A stretch of DNA of 64,000 nucleotides, from positions 186,001-250,000 of the forward strand of contig NZ_JAHVIA010000002.1 of the NCBI RefSeq assembly GCF_019801965.1, read 5' to 3'. Source of the stretch: Salipiger bermudensis (GTDB taxonomy: Bacteria; Pseudomonadota; Alphaproteobacteria; Rhodobacterales; Rhodobacteraceae). Shown here piece by piece: positions 17,434-28,667 of this stretch. Under the pieces are notes generated by a model that saw only the letters and a list, made by a program, of their open reading frames with translations, was not told the origin of the DNA and made no database searches. The position numbers and the translations under genes were made by a program. Numbering within the stretch: the first letter of the stretch is position 1; each line of letters starts with the position of its first letter.

Positions 17434-18458
17434 AGCTGACCGGGCGCGACGCACAGGCCTTCTTCCGCAAGCCCGACCCGTCGCGCGCGGGGGTGCTGCT
17501 CTATGGCGAGGACGCGATGCGCGTCGCCCATCGCCGGCAAGAGGTCATCGGCGCGCTGGTCGGCCCGGAGGGCGAGGCCGAGATGCGCCTCACCCGCATT
17601 CCCGCCAGCGAGCTGCGCCGCGACAGCGCCATGCTGCTCGACGCGATCAAGTCGCAGGGCTTCTTTCCCGGGCCGCGGGTGGCCTTCGTCGAGGACGCGA
17701 CCGACGGTCTGACGGATGTCATCAAGGCGGCGCTCGACGAGTGGCGCGAGGGCGATGCCCAGATCATCGTGACTGCCGGGCAGCTGGCGGCGAAATCGAA
17801 GCTGCGCAAGCTCTTCGAGGGCTTCCACAACGGCCTTGCCATCGGCATCTATTCCGACCCGCCGGGCCGCGACGAGATCGAGGCCGCGCTGAAGAAGGCC
17901 GGGCTCGAACAGGTCGACCGCGCCGCCTTCGAGGCGCTCGAGGGTTTTGCCCGGGCGCTCGATCCGGGCGATTTCCGGCAGGTGCTGGAGAAGGTCGCGC
18001 TCTACAAGCTCGACGATCCCGAACCGCTCACCCCGCAGGAGGTGGCGCTCTGCGCCCCGGCCTCGATCGAGGCCGAGCTCGACGACATCCTCAACGTGGT
18101 GGCCGAGGGCCGCAGCGCCGAGATCGGGCCGCTGGTGCAACGGCTCGAGGGGCAGGGGGTCAACCCGGTGACGCTGCTGATCATGGCGATGCGCCATTTC
18201 CGCGTGCTCTACGCGCTGGCCTCGGCGCAGGGCGGCCCGCAGGCCGGGCTGCAGCGCCTGCGCCCGCCGCTTTTCGGGCCGCGCCGCGACCGGATGCTGC
18301 GGCAGGCGCAGAACTGGTCGGCCGACCGGCTCGAGGCGGCGCTGGGCATGCTGATGGACACCGATCTCTCGATCCGCTCGGCGGGGCAGCGCGCGCCCGC
18401 CATGGCGCTGGTCGAGCGCGGCTTCGTGCGCCTCGCGTGGCTCTGCAACCGCCGCTAA
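17430..18458 (+). CDS. holA: DNA polymerase III subunit delta
   Basis: The 342-residue protein is the clamp-loader delta subunit, which opens the beta clamp. The N-terminal domain runs from VLLYGEDAMRV with the characteristic DSAMLLDAIKSQGFFPGPRVAFVED segment. The C-terminal collar domain has HFRVLYALASAQGG and the AQNWSADRLEAALGMLMDTD helix, as in other alphaproteobacterial HolA. The start overlaps the lptE stop by ATGA. The gene for the tol-pal thioesterase follows 78 bases later. Confidence 0.92.
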   Translation: MKLTGRDAQAFFRKPDPSRAGVLLYGEDAMRVAHRRQEVIGALVGPEGEAEMRLTRIPASELRRDSAMLLDAIKSQGFFPGPRVAFVEDATDGLTDVIKAALDEWREGDAQIIVTAGQLAAKSKLRKLFEGFHNGLAIGIYSDPPGRDEIEAALKKAGLEQVDRAAFEALEGFARALDPGDFRQVLEKVALYKLDDPEPLTPQEVALCAPASIEAELDDILNVVAEGRSAEIGPLVQRLEGQGVNPVTLLIMAMRHFRVLYALASAQGGPQAGLQRLRPPLFGPRRDRMLRQAQNWSADRLEAALGMLMDTDLSIRSAGQRAPAMALVERGFVRLAWLCNRR

Positions 18459-18536
18459 AAGCCCTTGCGCCTCCGCAGCTTGCGCGCGCGCGGCTCTGCG
18501 CTTAGGGTCGCGCCGCGAGGCAAGGGGAGCCAAACG

Positions 18537-18926
18537 ATGCTGCATGAATTTCCGGTGCGGGTGTATTACGAAGACACCGACATGGCGGGGATCGTCTACC
18601 ACGCCAACTACCTCAAGTTCATCGAGCGGGCGCGCTCGGAATGGGTCAAGGGCATGGGCATCGACCAGAACGCCCTGCGCGAGCACGAGGGCGTGGTCTT
18701 CGTGATCCGCCGCATCGAGGCCGATTTCCGCGCCTCCGCGCGCTTCGACGACGAGCTGGTGGTGGAGACCAAGGTGCAGTCGGTCAGCGGCGTGCGGCTG
18801 GTGCTGCATCAGGAGGTGCTGCGCGACGGCGAGGCGCTGTTCACCGCCGAGGTGACGCTGGTGACCATGACGCTCGATGGCCACCCGACCCGCCTGCCGC
18901 AGCAGATCCGCCGCAAGGTGCACTGA
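18537..18926 (+). CDS. ybgC: Tol-Pal-associated acyl-CoA thioesterase
   Basis: The 129-residue hotdog-fold enzyme carries the 4HBT signature VYYEDTDMAGIVYHANYLKFIERARSE, including the catalytic aspartate in DTDMAGIVYH. YbgC hydrolyses acyl-CoA or acyl-ACP and is linked to the Tol-Pal system through its conserved gene order. The ATG at 18537 follows AAGGGGAG. A 158-base gap with a promoter separates it from tolQ. Confidence 0.95.
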   Translation: MLHEFPVRVYYEDTDMAGIVYHANYLKFIERARSEWVKGMGIDQNALREHEGVVFVIRRIEADFRASARFDDELVVETKVQSVSGVRLVLHQEVLRDGEALFTAEVTLVTMTLDGHPTRLPQQIRRKVH

Positions 18927-18992
18927 GCCCGCCCGCTCGGCGGAGTTGCGCCGTCAAAACCCTGTGACACAGGGCTTTCACAGCCCCGATGA

Positions 18993-19032
18993 CGCCAATG
19001 TGTTGGCGTTCGCCCTGCAAATCCGCTAGAAT
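18993..19032 (+). promoter_or_regulatory. Putative tolQ promoter with a palindromic -35 region
   Basis: TTGGCG (19003-19008), an 18-base spacer and TAGAAT (19027-19032) make a reasonable sigma-70-type promoter. The -35 box is the right half of CGCCAA-TGTG-TTGGCG (18993-19008), so a protein could bind there. tolQ starts 53 bases downstream. Confidence 0.45.
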
Positions 19033-19084
19033 CGTCGGTAACGAGAGCCCAGTGCACACGGGCCCGATGAGGAAGAGCAGGCTT

Positions 19085-19780
19085 ATGGATCCACAAACCC
19101 TCCAGCTCGCGCAGGAGATCGACTTCTCCATGTGGGGGCTGTTCGCGCGCGCCACCCTGACGGTGAAACTGGTGATGCTGATGCTGGTGCTGGCATCGGT
19201 CTGGGGCTGGGCGATCATCATCGAGAAGATCGTCAGCTACCGTGCCGCCCGGCGCGAGGCGGCCAAGTTCGACCGGGCCTTCTGGTCCGGCGAGCCCCTC
19301 GACGAGCTCTACGACCAGATCGGCCCCGAGCCCAAGGGCCGCGCGCAGCGCGTCTTCGCCGCCGGAATGACCGAGTGGCGCCGCTCGCATCGCGACGATG
19401 GCGGGCTGATTGCCGGTGCCCATGCCCGCATCGACCGCTCGATGGACGTGGCGATCCAGAAGGAGGCCGAAGACCTGCAGCGCGGTCTGCCGGTGCTGGC
19501 GACCGTCGGGTCCACCGCGCCCTTCGTAGGCCTCTTCGGCACCGTCTGGGGCATCATGCACGCCTTCATCGAGATCGCCGCCCAGCAGGACACCTCGCTG
19601 GTGGTCGTGGCGCCCGGCATCGCCGAGGCGCTCTTCGCCACCGCGTTGGGCCTCGTCGCGGCCATCCCGGCGGTGATCTTCTACAACAAGCTCTCTGCCG
19701 ACGCCGACCGCATCATCTCGGGCTACGAGGCCTTCGCCGACGAATTCTCCACCATCCTCTCGCGCCAGCTGGACGCCTGA
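19085..19780 (+). CDS. tolQ: Tol-Pal system proton channel subunit TolQ
   Basis: The 231-residue inner-membrane protein is a MotA/TolQ/ExbB family member. A first helix (about 22-44) is followed by a cytoplasmic domain and the [29 protein letters not shown]-like helix pair that forms the channel. With TolR it converts the proton gradient into movement of TolA, for outer-membrane constriction during division. The ATG at 19085 follows GAGGAAGAGC. tolR begins four bases after its stop. Confidence 0.97.
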   Translation: [231 protein letters not shown]

Positions 19781-19783
19781 TCC

Positions 19784-20266
19784 ATGGGCGGCGGTGTGAT
19801 GAAATCGGGCGGAGGCGGCGGCAGCCGCCGGCGACGCCGCAGCGGCGGCAGATCGCAGCCCATGGCCGAGATCAACGTCACGCCGATGGTCGACGTGATG
19901 CTGGTGCTGCTGATCATCTTCATGGTCGCGGCGCCGCTCCTGACCGTGGGCGTGCCGGTGGAGCTGCCCAAGACCGCAGCCAGTTCGCTGCCCTCGGAGA
20001 CCGAGGAACCGCTCGCGGTGACGATCACCGCCGATGGCGTCGTGATGATCCAGACCACCGAGGTGGCGATGGACGAGCTGGTCAACCGGCTGCGCGCCAT
20101 CGCGGTGGAGCGCGCCGACGACCGCATTTTCCTGCGCGCCGACGGGGCGGTGCCCTACCAGACGGTGGCGCAGGTCATGGGCGCGCTCAATCGCGGCGGC
20201 TTCTCCTCGATCGGGCTGGTCACCGACAGCGGTGGCCCGGCGCTCGATGGCGCGGACGGCGGCTGA
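19784..20266 (+). CDS. tolR: Tol-Pal system protein TolR
   Basis: This 160-residue ExbD/TolR family protein has a glycine- and arginine-rich cytoplasmic start and the single helix TPMVDVMLVLLIIFMV. The conserved, protonatable aspartate is D37. A periplasmic beta domain ends in VPYQTVAQVMGALNRGGF. It partners TolQ in the stator. The 12-residue GGG/RRRRR leader is typical of roseobacter TolR. tolA follows ten bases later. Confidence 0.96.
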   Translation: MGGGVMKSGGGGGSRRRRRSGGRSQPMAEINVTPMVDVMLVLLIIFMVAAPLLTVGVPVELPKTAASSLPSETEEPLAVTITADGVVMIQTTEVAMDELVNRLRAIAVERADDRIFLRADGAVPYQTVAQVMGALNRGGFSSIGLVTDSGGPALDGADGG

Positions 20267-20276
20267 GGGGGCCTGA

Positions 20277-21452
20277 TTGCGCAGGAGTTTCTCCATATCC
20301 GCCGGGGCGCACGCCCTGGTGCTGCTGTGGCTGCTGGTCGGCAACGTGTTTCGCCCGGATCCGCCGGAGTTCGAGGTCTCGGACGTGTCGGTGATCTCCG
20401 AGGCGGAGTTCTCCGCCATGGTCGATGCCGCGCAGGCACCCGAGGTGCAGACCGAGGTCACCGCCCCGGTCGAGGCACCCGAACCTGCGCCACAGCCCGA
20501 GCCTGCCCCGGAGCCCGAACCGCAGCCCGAGCCTGCCCCCGCCCCGGAGCCGCAGCCAGCGCCCGAGGCCCCGGCACCGGAACCCGCCCCCGTACCGCAG
20601 CCTGATCCCGAACCGGCCCCGCAACCGGCGCCCGAGCCCGTGCCGGAACCGGTGCCCGCGCCGCCTGCCGCCGAGGCGGTGCCGCAGGTCTTTGCCCCCG
20701 ACAACGCGCCGCGTCCGGTGCCGCGCCCGGCGCCCCGCGTCGCACCTGAGCCGGTCGCCCCGTCCGAGCCCGAGGTGGCCGAGGCCGAGGAGGTGCAGGA
20801 GGCGGCGCAGGAAGAGGCCGACAGCCCGGACGTCGCCGAGGAGGCCCAGGAAGCCACCGCACCGCCCGAGACCGCGACCGAGATCGTCACTGAAGCCGAA
20901 GAGCCGGCCTCGGCGCCGCCCGCCTCGGTGCGTCCGCGCCCCCGCCCGCGCGACATCGCCAGTGCCCAGACCACGCCCGAGCCCGCGCCGGAGCCGACCC
21001 CGGAGCCCGTGACCCCGAGCACGCCCGAGCCGGAGCCCGCGCCGTCGCAGCCCGGCGAGTCCGCCGTCGATGCGGCGATCGCCGAGGCGCTGGGGGGAGG
21101 TGCCCCGACGCAATCCGACGCGCCCGCCGGCCCGCCGCTCACCCGCGGCGAACAGGACGGTCTGCGCATCGCGGTGCAGCGCTGCTGGATCGTCGACGTG
21201 GGCAGCGAAGCCGCCAGCGTCACGGTGACCGTGGGCATGGAGATGGAGCCCTCGGGCCGCGTCGTCAGCTCGAGCCTGCGGCTGATCGGCTCGGAGGGCG
21301 GCAGCGCTGCGGCCGCGGACACCGCCTTCCAGGCGGCACGCCGCGCCATCCTGCGCTGCCAGGGCGACGGCTACCAGCTTCCGCAGGAGAAATACGAGCA
21401 GTGGAAACGCATCGAGATGACCTTCAATCCCGACGACATGAGGCTGCGATGA
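20277..21452 (+). CDS. tolA: TolA-like energy-transducing protein (proline/glutamate-rich)
   Basis: The 391-residue protein has one N-terminal anchor ([17 protein letters not shown]) and a periplasmic stalk rich in Pro, Glu and Ala from about 58 to 260, with [11 protein letters not shown] repeats. It ends in a C-terminal domain with [20 protein letters not shown] and [12 protein letters not shown], the TolA/TonB-like domain that contacts Pal and TolB. E. coli TolA instead has an alanine/lysine helical stalk. The start is TTG at 20277, ten bases after tolR. Because of the repetitive Pro/Glu codons all three minus-strand frames also stay open here; those are artefacts. Confidence 0.9.
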   Translation: MRRSFSISAGAHALVLLWLLVGNVFRPDPPEFEVSDVSVISEAEFSAMVDAAQAPEVQTEVTAPVEAPEPAPQPEPAPEPEPQPEPAPAPEPQPAPEAPAPEPAPVPQPDPEPAPQPAPEPVPEPVPAPPAAEAVPQVFAPDNAPRPVPRPAPRVAPEPVAPSEPEVAEAEEVQEAAQEEADSPDVAEEAQEATAPPETATEIVTEAEEPASAPPASVRPRPRPRDIASAQTTPEPAPEPTPEPVTPSTPEPEPAPSQPGESAVDAAIAEALGGGAPTQSDAPAGPPLTRGEQDGLRIAVQRCWIVDVGSEAASVTVTVGMEMEPSGRVVSSSLRLIGSEGGSAAAADTAFQAARRAILRCQGDGYQLPQEKYEQWKRIEMTFNPDDMRLR

Positions 21453-21577
21453 TCATGCGACCGGCAAGGTCTTGCCCATCGCGGCGGCGGAACTTGGCTG
21501 TTCCCGCCGCCCGGGCGCACTATCCTGACCACCAACACAGCACGAGCAGATGCCGGTCCGGCAAGGGGAGCTTTGGA

Positions 21578-22918
21578 ATGAAACAGGTTTTGGCGCAGGC
21601 AGTGGCGCTGGCCCTCGCCCTCGTGGCGGCGCTGGGGCTGGCGCTGCCCAATGCGGCGCAGGCGCAGGGCGGTCCGCTGCGGATCGAGATCACCGAGGGC
21701 ACCATCGAGCCGATGGCCTATGCGGTGCCGGCCTTCGTCGCGGAGACGCCGGGCGCGCAGCAATATGCCGAGCAGATCACCCAGGTGATCGCCGATGACC
21801 TGACGGGCACGGGCCTCTTCCGCGAGATCCCGCGCGAGGCCCATATCAGCCGCATCACCTCCTTCGAGAGCCCGGTGCAGTTCGCCGACTGGAAGGCGAT
21901 CAATGCGCTGGTGCTGCTGACCGGGGCGGTCTCCGAGCAGGAGGGCCGGGTCACCGTGAAGTTCCGCGTCTGGGACGTGTTCGCCGGCACCGAGCTCGGC
22001 GACGGCATGCAGTTCGCGGCGACCTCCGATGGCTGGCGCCGGCTGGCCCACAAGGTGGCCGACCAGGTCTATTCGCGCCTTACCGGCGAGAGTGGCTATT
22101 TCGACAGCCGCGTGGTCTTCGTCTCCGAGAGCGGGCCCAAAGACCAGCGCGCCAAGCGCCTCGCGATCATGGATTACGATGGCGCCAACGTGCAGTACCT
22201 GACCGACAGCCGCTCGATCGTGCTGGCGCCGCGCTTCTCGCCCAATGGCGAGCGGGTGCTCTACACCAGCTATGAGACCGGCGAGCCACAGGTGCACGTG
22301 CTGAACGTGGGGGCCGTGCAAAGCCAGATCATGTCGGCCGGTGGCGGCATCATGAGCTTCGCGCCGCGCTTCTCGCCGGATGGCAGCAAGGTGGTCTACT
22401 CGGTCACCTCCGGCTCCAACACCGACATCTACATGCGTGACCTGGCCAGCGGCACTACCACGCAGCTGACCTTCACCCCCGCGATCGAGACCGCGCCGAG
22501 CTTCTCGCCCGACGGCAGCCGCATCGTCTTCGAGAGCGACCGCTCGGGCAGCCAGCAGCTCTACGTGATGCCGGCCAGCGGCGGCGAGCCGACGCGGATC
22601 AGCTTCGGGCAGGGGCGCTACGGCACACCGGTCTGGTCGCCGCGCGGCGATCTCATCGCCTTTACCAAGCAGAACCAGGGCCGCTTCCACATCGGCGTGA
22701 TGCGCACCGACGGCAGCGAGGAGCGCCTGCTCACCGCCTCGCATCTCGACGAGGGCCCGACCTGGGCGCCGAACGGCCGGGTGCTGATGTTCTCGCGCGA
22801 GACCCAGGGCGCCAGCGGCACCTCCTCGCTCTACAGCGTCGACGTGGCGGGGCGAAAGCTCACCCGGGTCCGCACCCCCGACGGCGCCTCCGATCCGAGC
22901 TGGGGCCCGCTGCAGTGA
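21578..22918 (+). CDS. tolB: Tol-Pal system beta-propeller protein TolB
   Basis: The 446-residue periplasmic protein starts with a signal peptide cut after NAAQA (about residue 29). It continues with the TolB N-terminal domain and then six WD40-like repeats such as [18 protein letters not shown] and [18 protein letters not shown]. TolB binds Pal and is released by TolA. The ATG at 21578 follows AAGGGGAG. In the 125-base gap before it, GCGGCGGAA pairs with TTCCCGCCGC (around 21480-21508). Confidence 0.97.
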   Translation: MKQVLAQAVALALALVAALGLALPNAAQAQGGPLRIEITEGTIEPMAYAVPAFVAETPGAQQYAEQITQVIADDLTGTGLFREIPREAHISRITSFESPVQFADWKAINALVLLTGAVSEQEGRVTVKFRVWDVFAGTELGDGMQFAATSDGWRRLAHKVADQVYSRLTGESGYFDSRVVFVSESGPKDQRAKRLAIMDYDGANVQYLTDSRSIVLAPRFSPNGERVLYTSYETGEPQVHVLNVGAVQSQIMSAGGGIMSFAPRFSPDGSKVVYSVTSGSNTDIYMRDLASGTTTQLTFTPAIETAPSFSPDGSRIVFESDRSGSQQLYVMPASGGEPTRISFGQGRYGTPVWSPRGDLIAFTKQNQGRFHIGVMRTDGSEERLLTASHLDEGPTWAPNGRVLMFSRETQGASGTSSLYSVDVAGRKLTRVRTPDGASDPSWGPLQ

Positions 22919-22926
22919 CCAATGCG

Positions 22927-23003
22927 CCCGAAAAATCTTCTTCGAGAGATTTTTCGGGTCACCCGACCCCGGACCAGGATTTTTCGGACGAAAAATCCTG
23001 GTC
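22927..23003. repeat. Twin palindromes built on CGAAAAATC between tolB and pal
   Basis: Palindrome one is CCCGAAAAATCT (22927-22938) and AGATTTTTCGGG (22947-22958) with an eight-base loop. Palindrome two is GACCAGGATTTTTCG (22972-22986) and CGAAAAATCCTGGTC (22989-23003) with a two-base loop, i.e. 15 perfect pairs. CGAAAAATC occurs once per arm of the second; the first carries CGAAAAATCT. The stems may end tolB transcripts or process the mRNA. Confidence 0.75.
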
Positions 23004-23071
23004 TTCGCACGACATTTGCAAGCCAACATGCCTGTGATAATTTGCCGGCAAGAAACGAGCAGGACAGTTCC

Positions 23072-23596
23072 ATGAAACATCTCTCCAAGGCCCTGATGAT
23101 TGCCGCCGTACTGGGGCTGGCGGCCTGTACCAGCGGCGACCGCTTCGGCGCCGGCAGCGGCACCGACGCCTATGGCGCCGGGGCCGGCGCCAATGCCGGC
23201 ATCGTGCCGGGCAGCGCCAGCGATCCCAAGTCGCCCGCCTATTTCAACCAGACCATCGGCGACCGGGTGCTGTTCCTCGTCGACCAGTCGACCCTGACGC
23301 CGCAGGCGCAGGCGACCCTCGACGCGCAGGCCGGCTGGCTGATGACCAACTCCGATTACCTCGCGGTGATCGAGGGTCACGCCGACGAGCAGGGCACCCG
23401 CGAATACAACATCGCGCTCGGCGCCCGCCGCGCCAACGCGACGATGGAGTACCTGATCTCCAAGGGCGTCGCGCCGAACCGGCTGAAGATCATCAGCTAC
23501 GGCAAGGAGCGCCCGGTCGAGATCTGCTCGGAAGAGGCGTGCTACGCCAAAAACCGCCGCGCCGTCACCGTGATCTCCATGGGTCTCGGGAGCTGA
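23072..23596 (+). CDS. pal: Peptidoglycan-associated lipoprotein Pal
   Basis: This 174-residue OmpA-family lipoprotein has a lipobox LAAC with C19. A glycine/alanine-rich linker follows, then an OmpA-like peptidoglycan-binding domain. In that domain DRVLFLVDQSTLTPQAQATL leads to IEGHADEQGTREYNIALGARRA and ends KNRRAVTVIS. It ties the outer membrane to peptidoglycan. The ATG at 23072 sits after an AGCAGGACAG ribosome site. A 153-base gap with two palindromes separates it from tolB. Confidence 0.97.
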   Translation: MKHLSKALMIAAVLGLAACTSGDRFGAGSGTDAYGAGAGANAGIVPGSASDPKSPAYFNQTIGDRVLFLVDQSTLTPQAQATLDAQAGWLMTNSDYLAVIEGHADEQGTREYNIALGARRANATMEYLISKGVAPNRLKIISYGKERPVEICSEEACYAKNRRAVTVISMGLGS

Positions 23597-23601
23597 CGAC
23601 C

Positions 23602-24423
23602 ATGCGCCTTGCCGTCCTCGCCCTCAGCCTCGGTCTTGCCGCGGCCACCGCCGTGCCGGCCCAGGACAGTGAAACCCTCGCCGATATCCGGCAGGATCTG
23701 TCGCTGCTCAAGGGAGAGCTCTTGCGCCTTCAGCAGGAGCTCAACACCACCGGGGCGAGCGGCGTGCAGGTGAGCGGCAGCACGCTCGACCGGGTCAACA
23801 TCATCGAGCGCGAGCTGCAGCGTGTCACGGCGCTCGCAGAAGAGCTGCAGCACCGCGTCGACGTGGTGGTGCAGGACGGCAGCAACCGCATCGGCGATCT
23901 CGAGTTCCGGCTCTGCGAGCTCGAGCCCGCCTGCGATATCGGCAGCCTCGGCGACACGCCGCTGCTGGGCGGGCAGGCGCCCTCCACCGGTGCGCCCGCG
24001 CCGGCCCCGGCGCAGCCCTCGAATGGCGGCGCAGAGCTTGCGATCGGCGAACAGAACGACTTCCGGCGGGCGCAGGAGGCGCTCGCCAGCGGTGACTTTC
24101 AGGGCGCCGCAGACCAGTTTGCGTCCTTTCGCCAGACCTTTCCCGGCAGCCCGCTAGAGCCCGACGCGCTGCTCGCCGAGGGCAAGGCGCTCGACCAAAC
24201 CGGCGACACCCGCACCGCGGCGCGCCGTTTCCTCGATGCCTATGCCAATTACCCCGAGAGCGATGCCGCGCCGGAGGCGCTGTGGCGGCTCGGGGCGGCG
24301 CTTGGGGCGCTGCAGAGCCTCAACGAGGCCTGCGTGACGCTGGCCGAGGTCGGCGCGCGCTACCCGGACAGCCCGATGGTGGCCGAGGCCGAGGCCGAGA
24401 TGGGCCGTCTCGGCTGCCAGTGA
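23602..24423 (+). CDS. cpoB: Tol-Pal system coordinator CpoB (YbgF)
   Basis: The 273-residue periplasmic protein has a signal peptide cut after AVPA. It then has an N-terminal coiled-coil segment (LADIRQDLSLLKGELLRLQQEL) that trimerises in homologues, a proline-rich linker near 130-150, and C-terminal TPR repeats such as DALLAEGKALDQTGDTRTAARRFLDAYANYP. CpoB links Tol-Pal activity to PBP1B. It starts six bases after pal. The tilS gene follows after 25 bases. Confidence 0.93.
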   Translation: MRLAVLALSLGLAAATAVPAQDSETLADIRQDLSLLKGELLRLQQELNTTGASGVQVSGSTLDRVNIIERELQRVTALAEELQHRVDVVVQDGSNRIGDLEFRLCELEPACDIGSLGDTPLLGGQAPSTGAPAPAPAQPSNGGAELAIGEQNDFRRAQEALASGDFQGAADQFASFRQTFPGSPLEPDALLAEGKALDQTGDTRTAARRFLDAYANYPESDAAPEALWRLGAALGALQSLNEACVTLAEVGARYPDSPMVAEAEAEMGRLGCQ

Positions 24424-24448
24424 GGCGGCCCTCCGTGAGACGGCTCCG

Positions 24449-25795
24449 GTGACGCCCCAGCCCGACAGCCTCGACCAGCGCTTCGCCGAGGCGATGGGCG
24501 CGACGCTGGGGCCGGATTTTCCCTCCGATATCGCGCTCGCCGTCTCCGGCGGCGGCGACAGCATGGCGATGCTGACATTGGCGCACAACTGGGCCCATGT
24601 CTGGGGTACGAGGCTCTGGGTGGTGACCGTCGATCACGGGCTGCGCCCGGAGGCCGCGTCGGAGGCGGCGCTGGTGCGCGAGACCTGCGAAGAACTGGGC
24701 CATCCCCACGCAACGCTGCGCTGGCGCTGGGACGGGCAGGGCAACCTGATGGACGCCGGCCGCCGCGCCCGGCTCGACCTCATCGGCCGCTGGCGCGGCG
24801 GGCTCTCGCACGTCTTACTGGCCCATACACGCGACGACGTGGCCGAGACCTTCCTGATGCGGCTGGCGCGGGGCTCCGGGGTCGACGGGCTCTCGGCGAT
24901 GCGCCCGCTGCGCGTAGTGCCGCAGGCGGATTGCGCGCCGCTCGCCCGCGAGGAGTGCTGTGGCGCGCGGCCGCCGGAGGCGGCGGTGCCGACCGGGTTC
25001 ACCCTCGTGCGCCCCTGTCTCGACATGCGGCGCGCGGAGCTGCGGCATTACCTGCGCGTGCTCAAGGGCCGCTGGGTCGAGGATCCCACCAACGAGGACG
25101 ACCATTACGAGCGCGCCCGCATCCGCAAGCTGTTGCAGGGGCTCGAGGCCGAAGGGCTTGGCGCCGAGACCCTCGCCGCCACCGCCGGGCGCATGTCGCG
25201 CGCCCGCGAGGCGCTGCGGGCGCGGGCGCTCTGGGCGTGGGAGCACTGCGGCCGAGAGGGGGCCGCGGGCGACCTGCTCTTCGAGCGAGACCGCTTCGCG
25301 GCGCTCGAGCGCGACACCCAGCTGCGGCTGCTTGCCGCCGCCCTGCAATGGGTCGCCTCGGCGGAGTATCGCCCGCGTGCGGCGGCGCTCGAGGCGCTGC
25401 TCGAGCGGCTGCTCTCGGGCGGCGCGGGGACGCTGATGGGCTGCGCGGCGCGGGCCGAGCCCACGCAGCTGCGGGTCTGGCGCGAATACGCGGCGGTCGC
25501 CTCCCTGACCGTCGCGGTCTCGGAGACCACGCTCTGGGACGGGCGCTGGCGGGTTTTCCATCCCGATCTCAAGGGGCTGACCGTGCGTGCGCTTGGCGAT
25601 GACGGCTGGCGTCAGGCTGCCACTACTCGCGACGGGCGGGTCCCGCACGCGCTGGCGCTGCCCCTGCCTGCGGTCTGGGAGGGCGACCGGCTCGTCGCCT
25701 GCGACGCGCTCGGCGTCGGGCCGGGCGGCACGACGGTGCTGGACGGCAGCGACGGGCAGGGCGATGGTTTCCCGGGCTTCCTGCTTTCGCACTGA
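24449..25795 (+). CDS. tilS: tRNA(Ile)-lysidine synthetase
   Basis: The 448-residue protein is an N-type PP-loop ATPase with SGGGDS at 33-38. It has HTRDDVAETFLMRLARGSGVDGL and DPTNEDDHYERARIR, two blocks typical of TilS. It modifies the wobble cytidine of tRNA-Ile(CAU) to lysidine, so the codon AUA is read correctly. The start is GTG at 24449, supported by the family length. Placed after cpoB and before ftsH, as in many roseobacters. Confidence 0.93.
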   Translation: MTPQPDSLDQRFAEAMGATLGPDFPSDIALAVSGGGDSMAMLTLAHNWAHVWGTRLWVVTVDHGLRPEAASEAALVRETCEELGHPHATLRWRWDGQGNLMDAGRRARLDLIGRWRGGLSHVLLAHTRDDVAETFLMRLARGSGVDGLSAMRPLRVVPQADCAPLAREECCGARPPEAAVPTGFTLVRPCLDMRRAELRHYLRVLKGRWVEDPTNEDDHYERARIRKLLQGLEAEGLGAETLAATAGRMSRAREALRARALWAWEHCGREGAAGDLLFERDRFAALERDTQLRLLAAALQWVASAEYRPRAAALEALLERLLSGGAGTLMGCAARAEPTQLRVWREYAAVASLTVAVSETTLWDGRWRVFHPDLKGLTVRALGDDGWRQAATTRDGRVPHALALPLPAVWEGDRLVACDALGVGPGGTTVLDGSDGQGDGFPGFLLSH

Positions 25796-25802
25796 ATTCG
25801 CA

Positions 25803-25830
25803 TTGAACGTGCGGCTCCGATCCTTATGTT
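25803..25830 (+). promoter_or_regulatory. Putative ftsH promoter
   Basis: TTGAAC (25803-25808), a 16-base spacer and TATGTT (25825-25830) lie 51 bases before the ftsH start. It overlaps nothing else and would uncouple ftsH from tilS. Confidence 0.35.
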
Positions 25831-25881
25831 AGGCACATCGTGCTCCGATCGGGGCACGCGACGCATGTTTGGAGGCATTCC

Positions 25882-27791
<1,910 letters not shown>

Positions 27792-27795
<4 letters not shown>

Positions 27796-28568
27796 GCGGT
27801 TCGCAGACACCAGACTGGGACCCCGGACTCTACCAAAGATTCCGGGGTCTTCGTTTGCGCCCCGCCATCGATCTGCTGCGCAGCGTCGGCCCGCTGCCCG
27901 AGGGCGCGGTGATCGATCTCGGCTGCGGCAGCGGCGCGGCGGGCCCGGCGCTGCAGCAGCTTGGCCGCAAGCTTATTGGCGTCGATCTCAGCAAGAGCAT
28001 GCTCGAACAGGCGCGGCGCACCGGCTGCTATGACGCGCTGATCGAGGAGGATCTGTCGTTCTGGCTGCCCGACGCGCCGGCGGCGCTGATTTTCTCCAAC
28101 GCCGCGCTGCAATGGGTCGGCGACCATGCCAACCTGCTGACGCTGCTGGCCTCCAAGCTCGCCCCTGGCGGCACGCTGGCGGTGCAGATGCCGCATCAGA
28201 ACAACGCCCCCTCGCACCGCTTCTGGCTCAGCCTCGCCGAAGAGCTGTTCCCGGGCCGCATCGACCCCGATGCCCAGCCCGAGGTCATGCTGCCGGCCGA
28301 GTATCACCGGCTGCTCAGCCCGCTCGGCCGCGTGGCGATCTGGGAGACCGAGTACTACCAGGATCTGGCCCCCGATGGCGAAGGCCACCCGGTACGGCGC
28401 TTCACCGAGGCCACCTTCGCGCGGCCGGTGTTGGCGGTGCTCAACGAAGACGAGCAGGCCCAGCTCATCACTGCCTACGAGCGCGTGATCGGCAGCGCCT
28501 ACCCGACCGGGCCGGACGGGCGCGTGCTGTTCCCGTTCCGCCGCCTGTTCTTCACGCTCACCGTCTGA
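27792..28568 (+). CDS. Trans-aconitate 2-methyltransferase-like SAM methyltransferase
   Basis: The 258-residue class I methyltransferase has the SAM-binding [15 protein letters not shown] motif (about 37-51) and [12 protein letters not shown]. The conserved [14 protein letters not shown] segment that marks the Tam-like group follows. Trans-aconitate methylation is the family's best-known reaction; here it is only inferred. The ATG overlaps the ftsH stop by ATGA, so expression is coupled to ftsH. Confidence 0.85.
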
Positions 28569-28667
28569 CCGATGTGCTGCGCGAATTATTCGTGAATCCG
28601 CATAAATCGGCTTGAGACCCCGGCCGCGTTTCGGCACCCACGAAGGGTTGCCACGAGGAAAGCTTTC

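Noticed and set aside
18809-21349. An 846-codon minus-strand frame opposite ybgC-tolQ-tolR-tolA
   Set aside because: It owes its length to the Pro/Glu repeats of tolA and reads as glycine/serine repeats; the plus-strand genes are sure.
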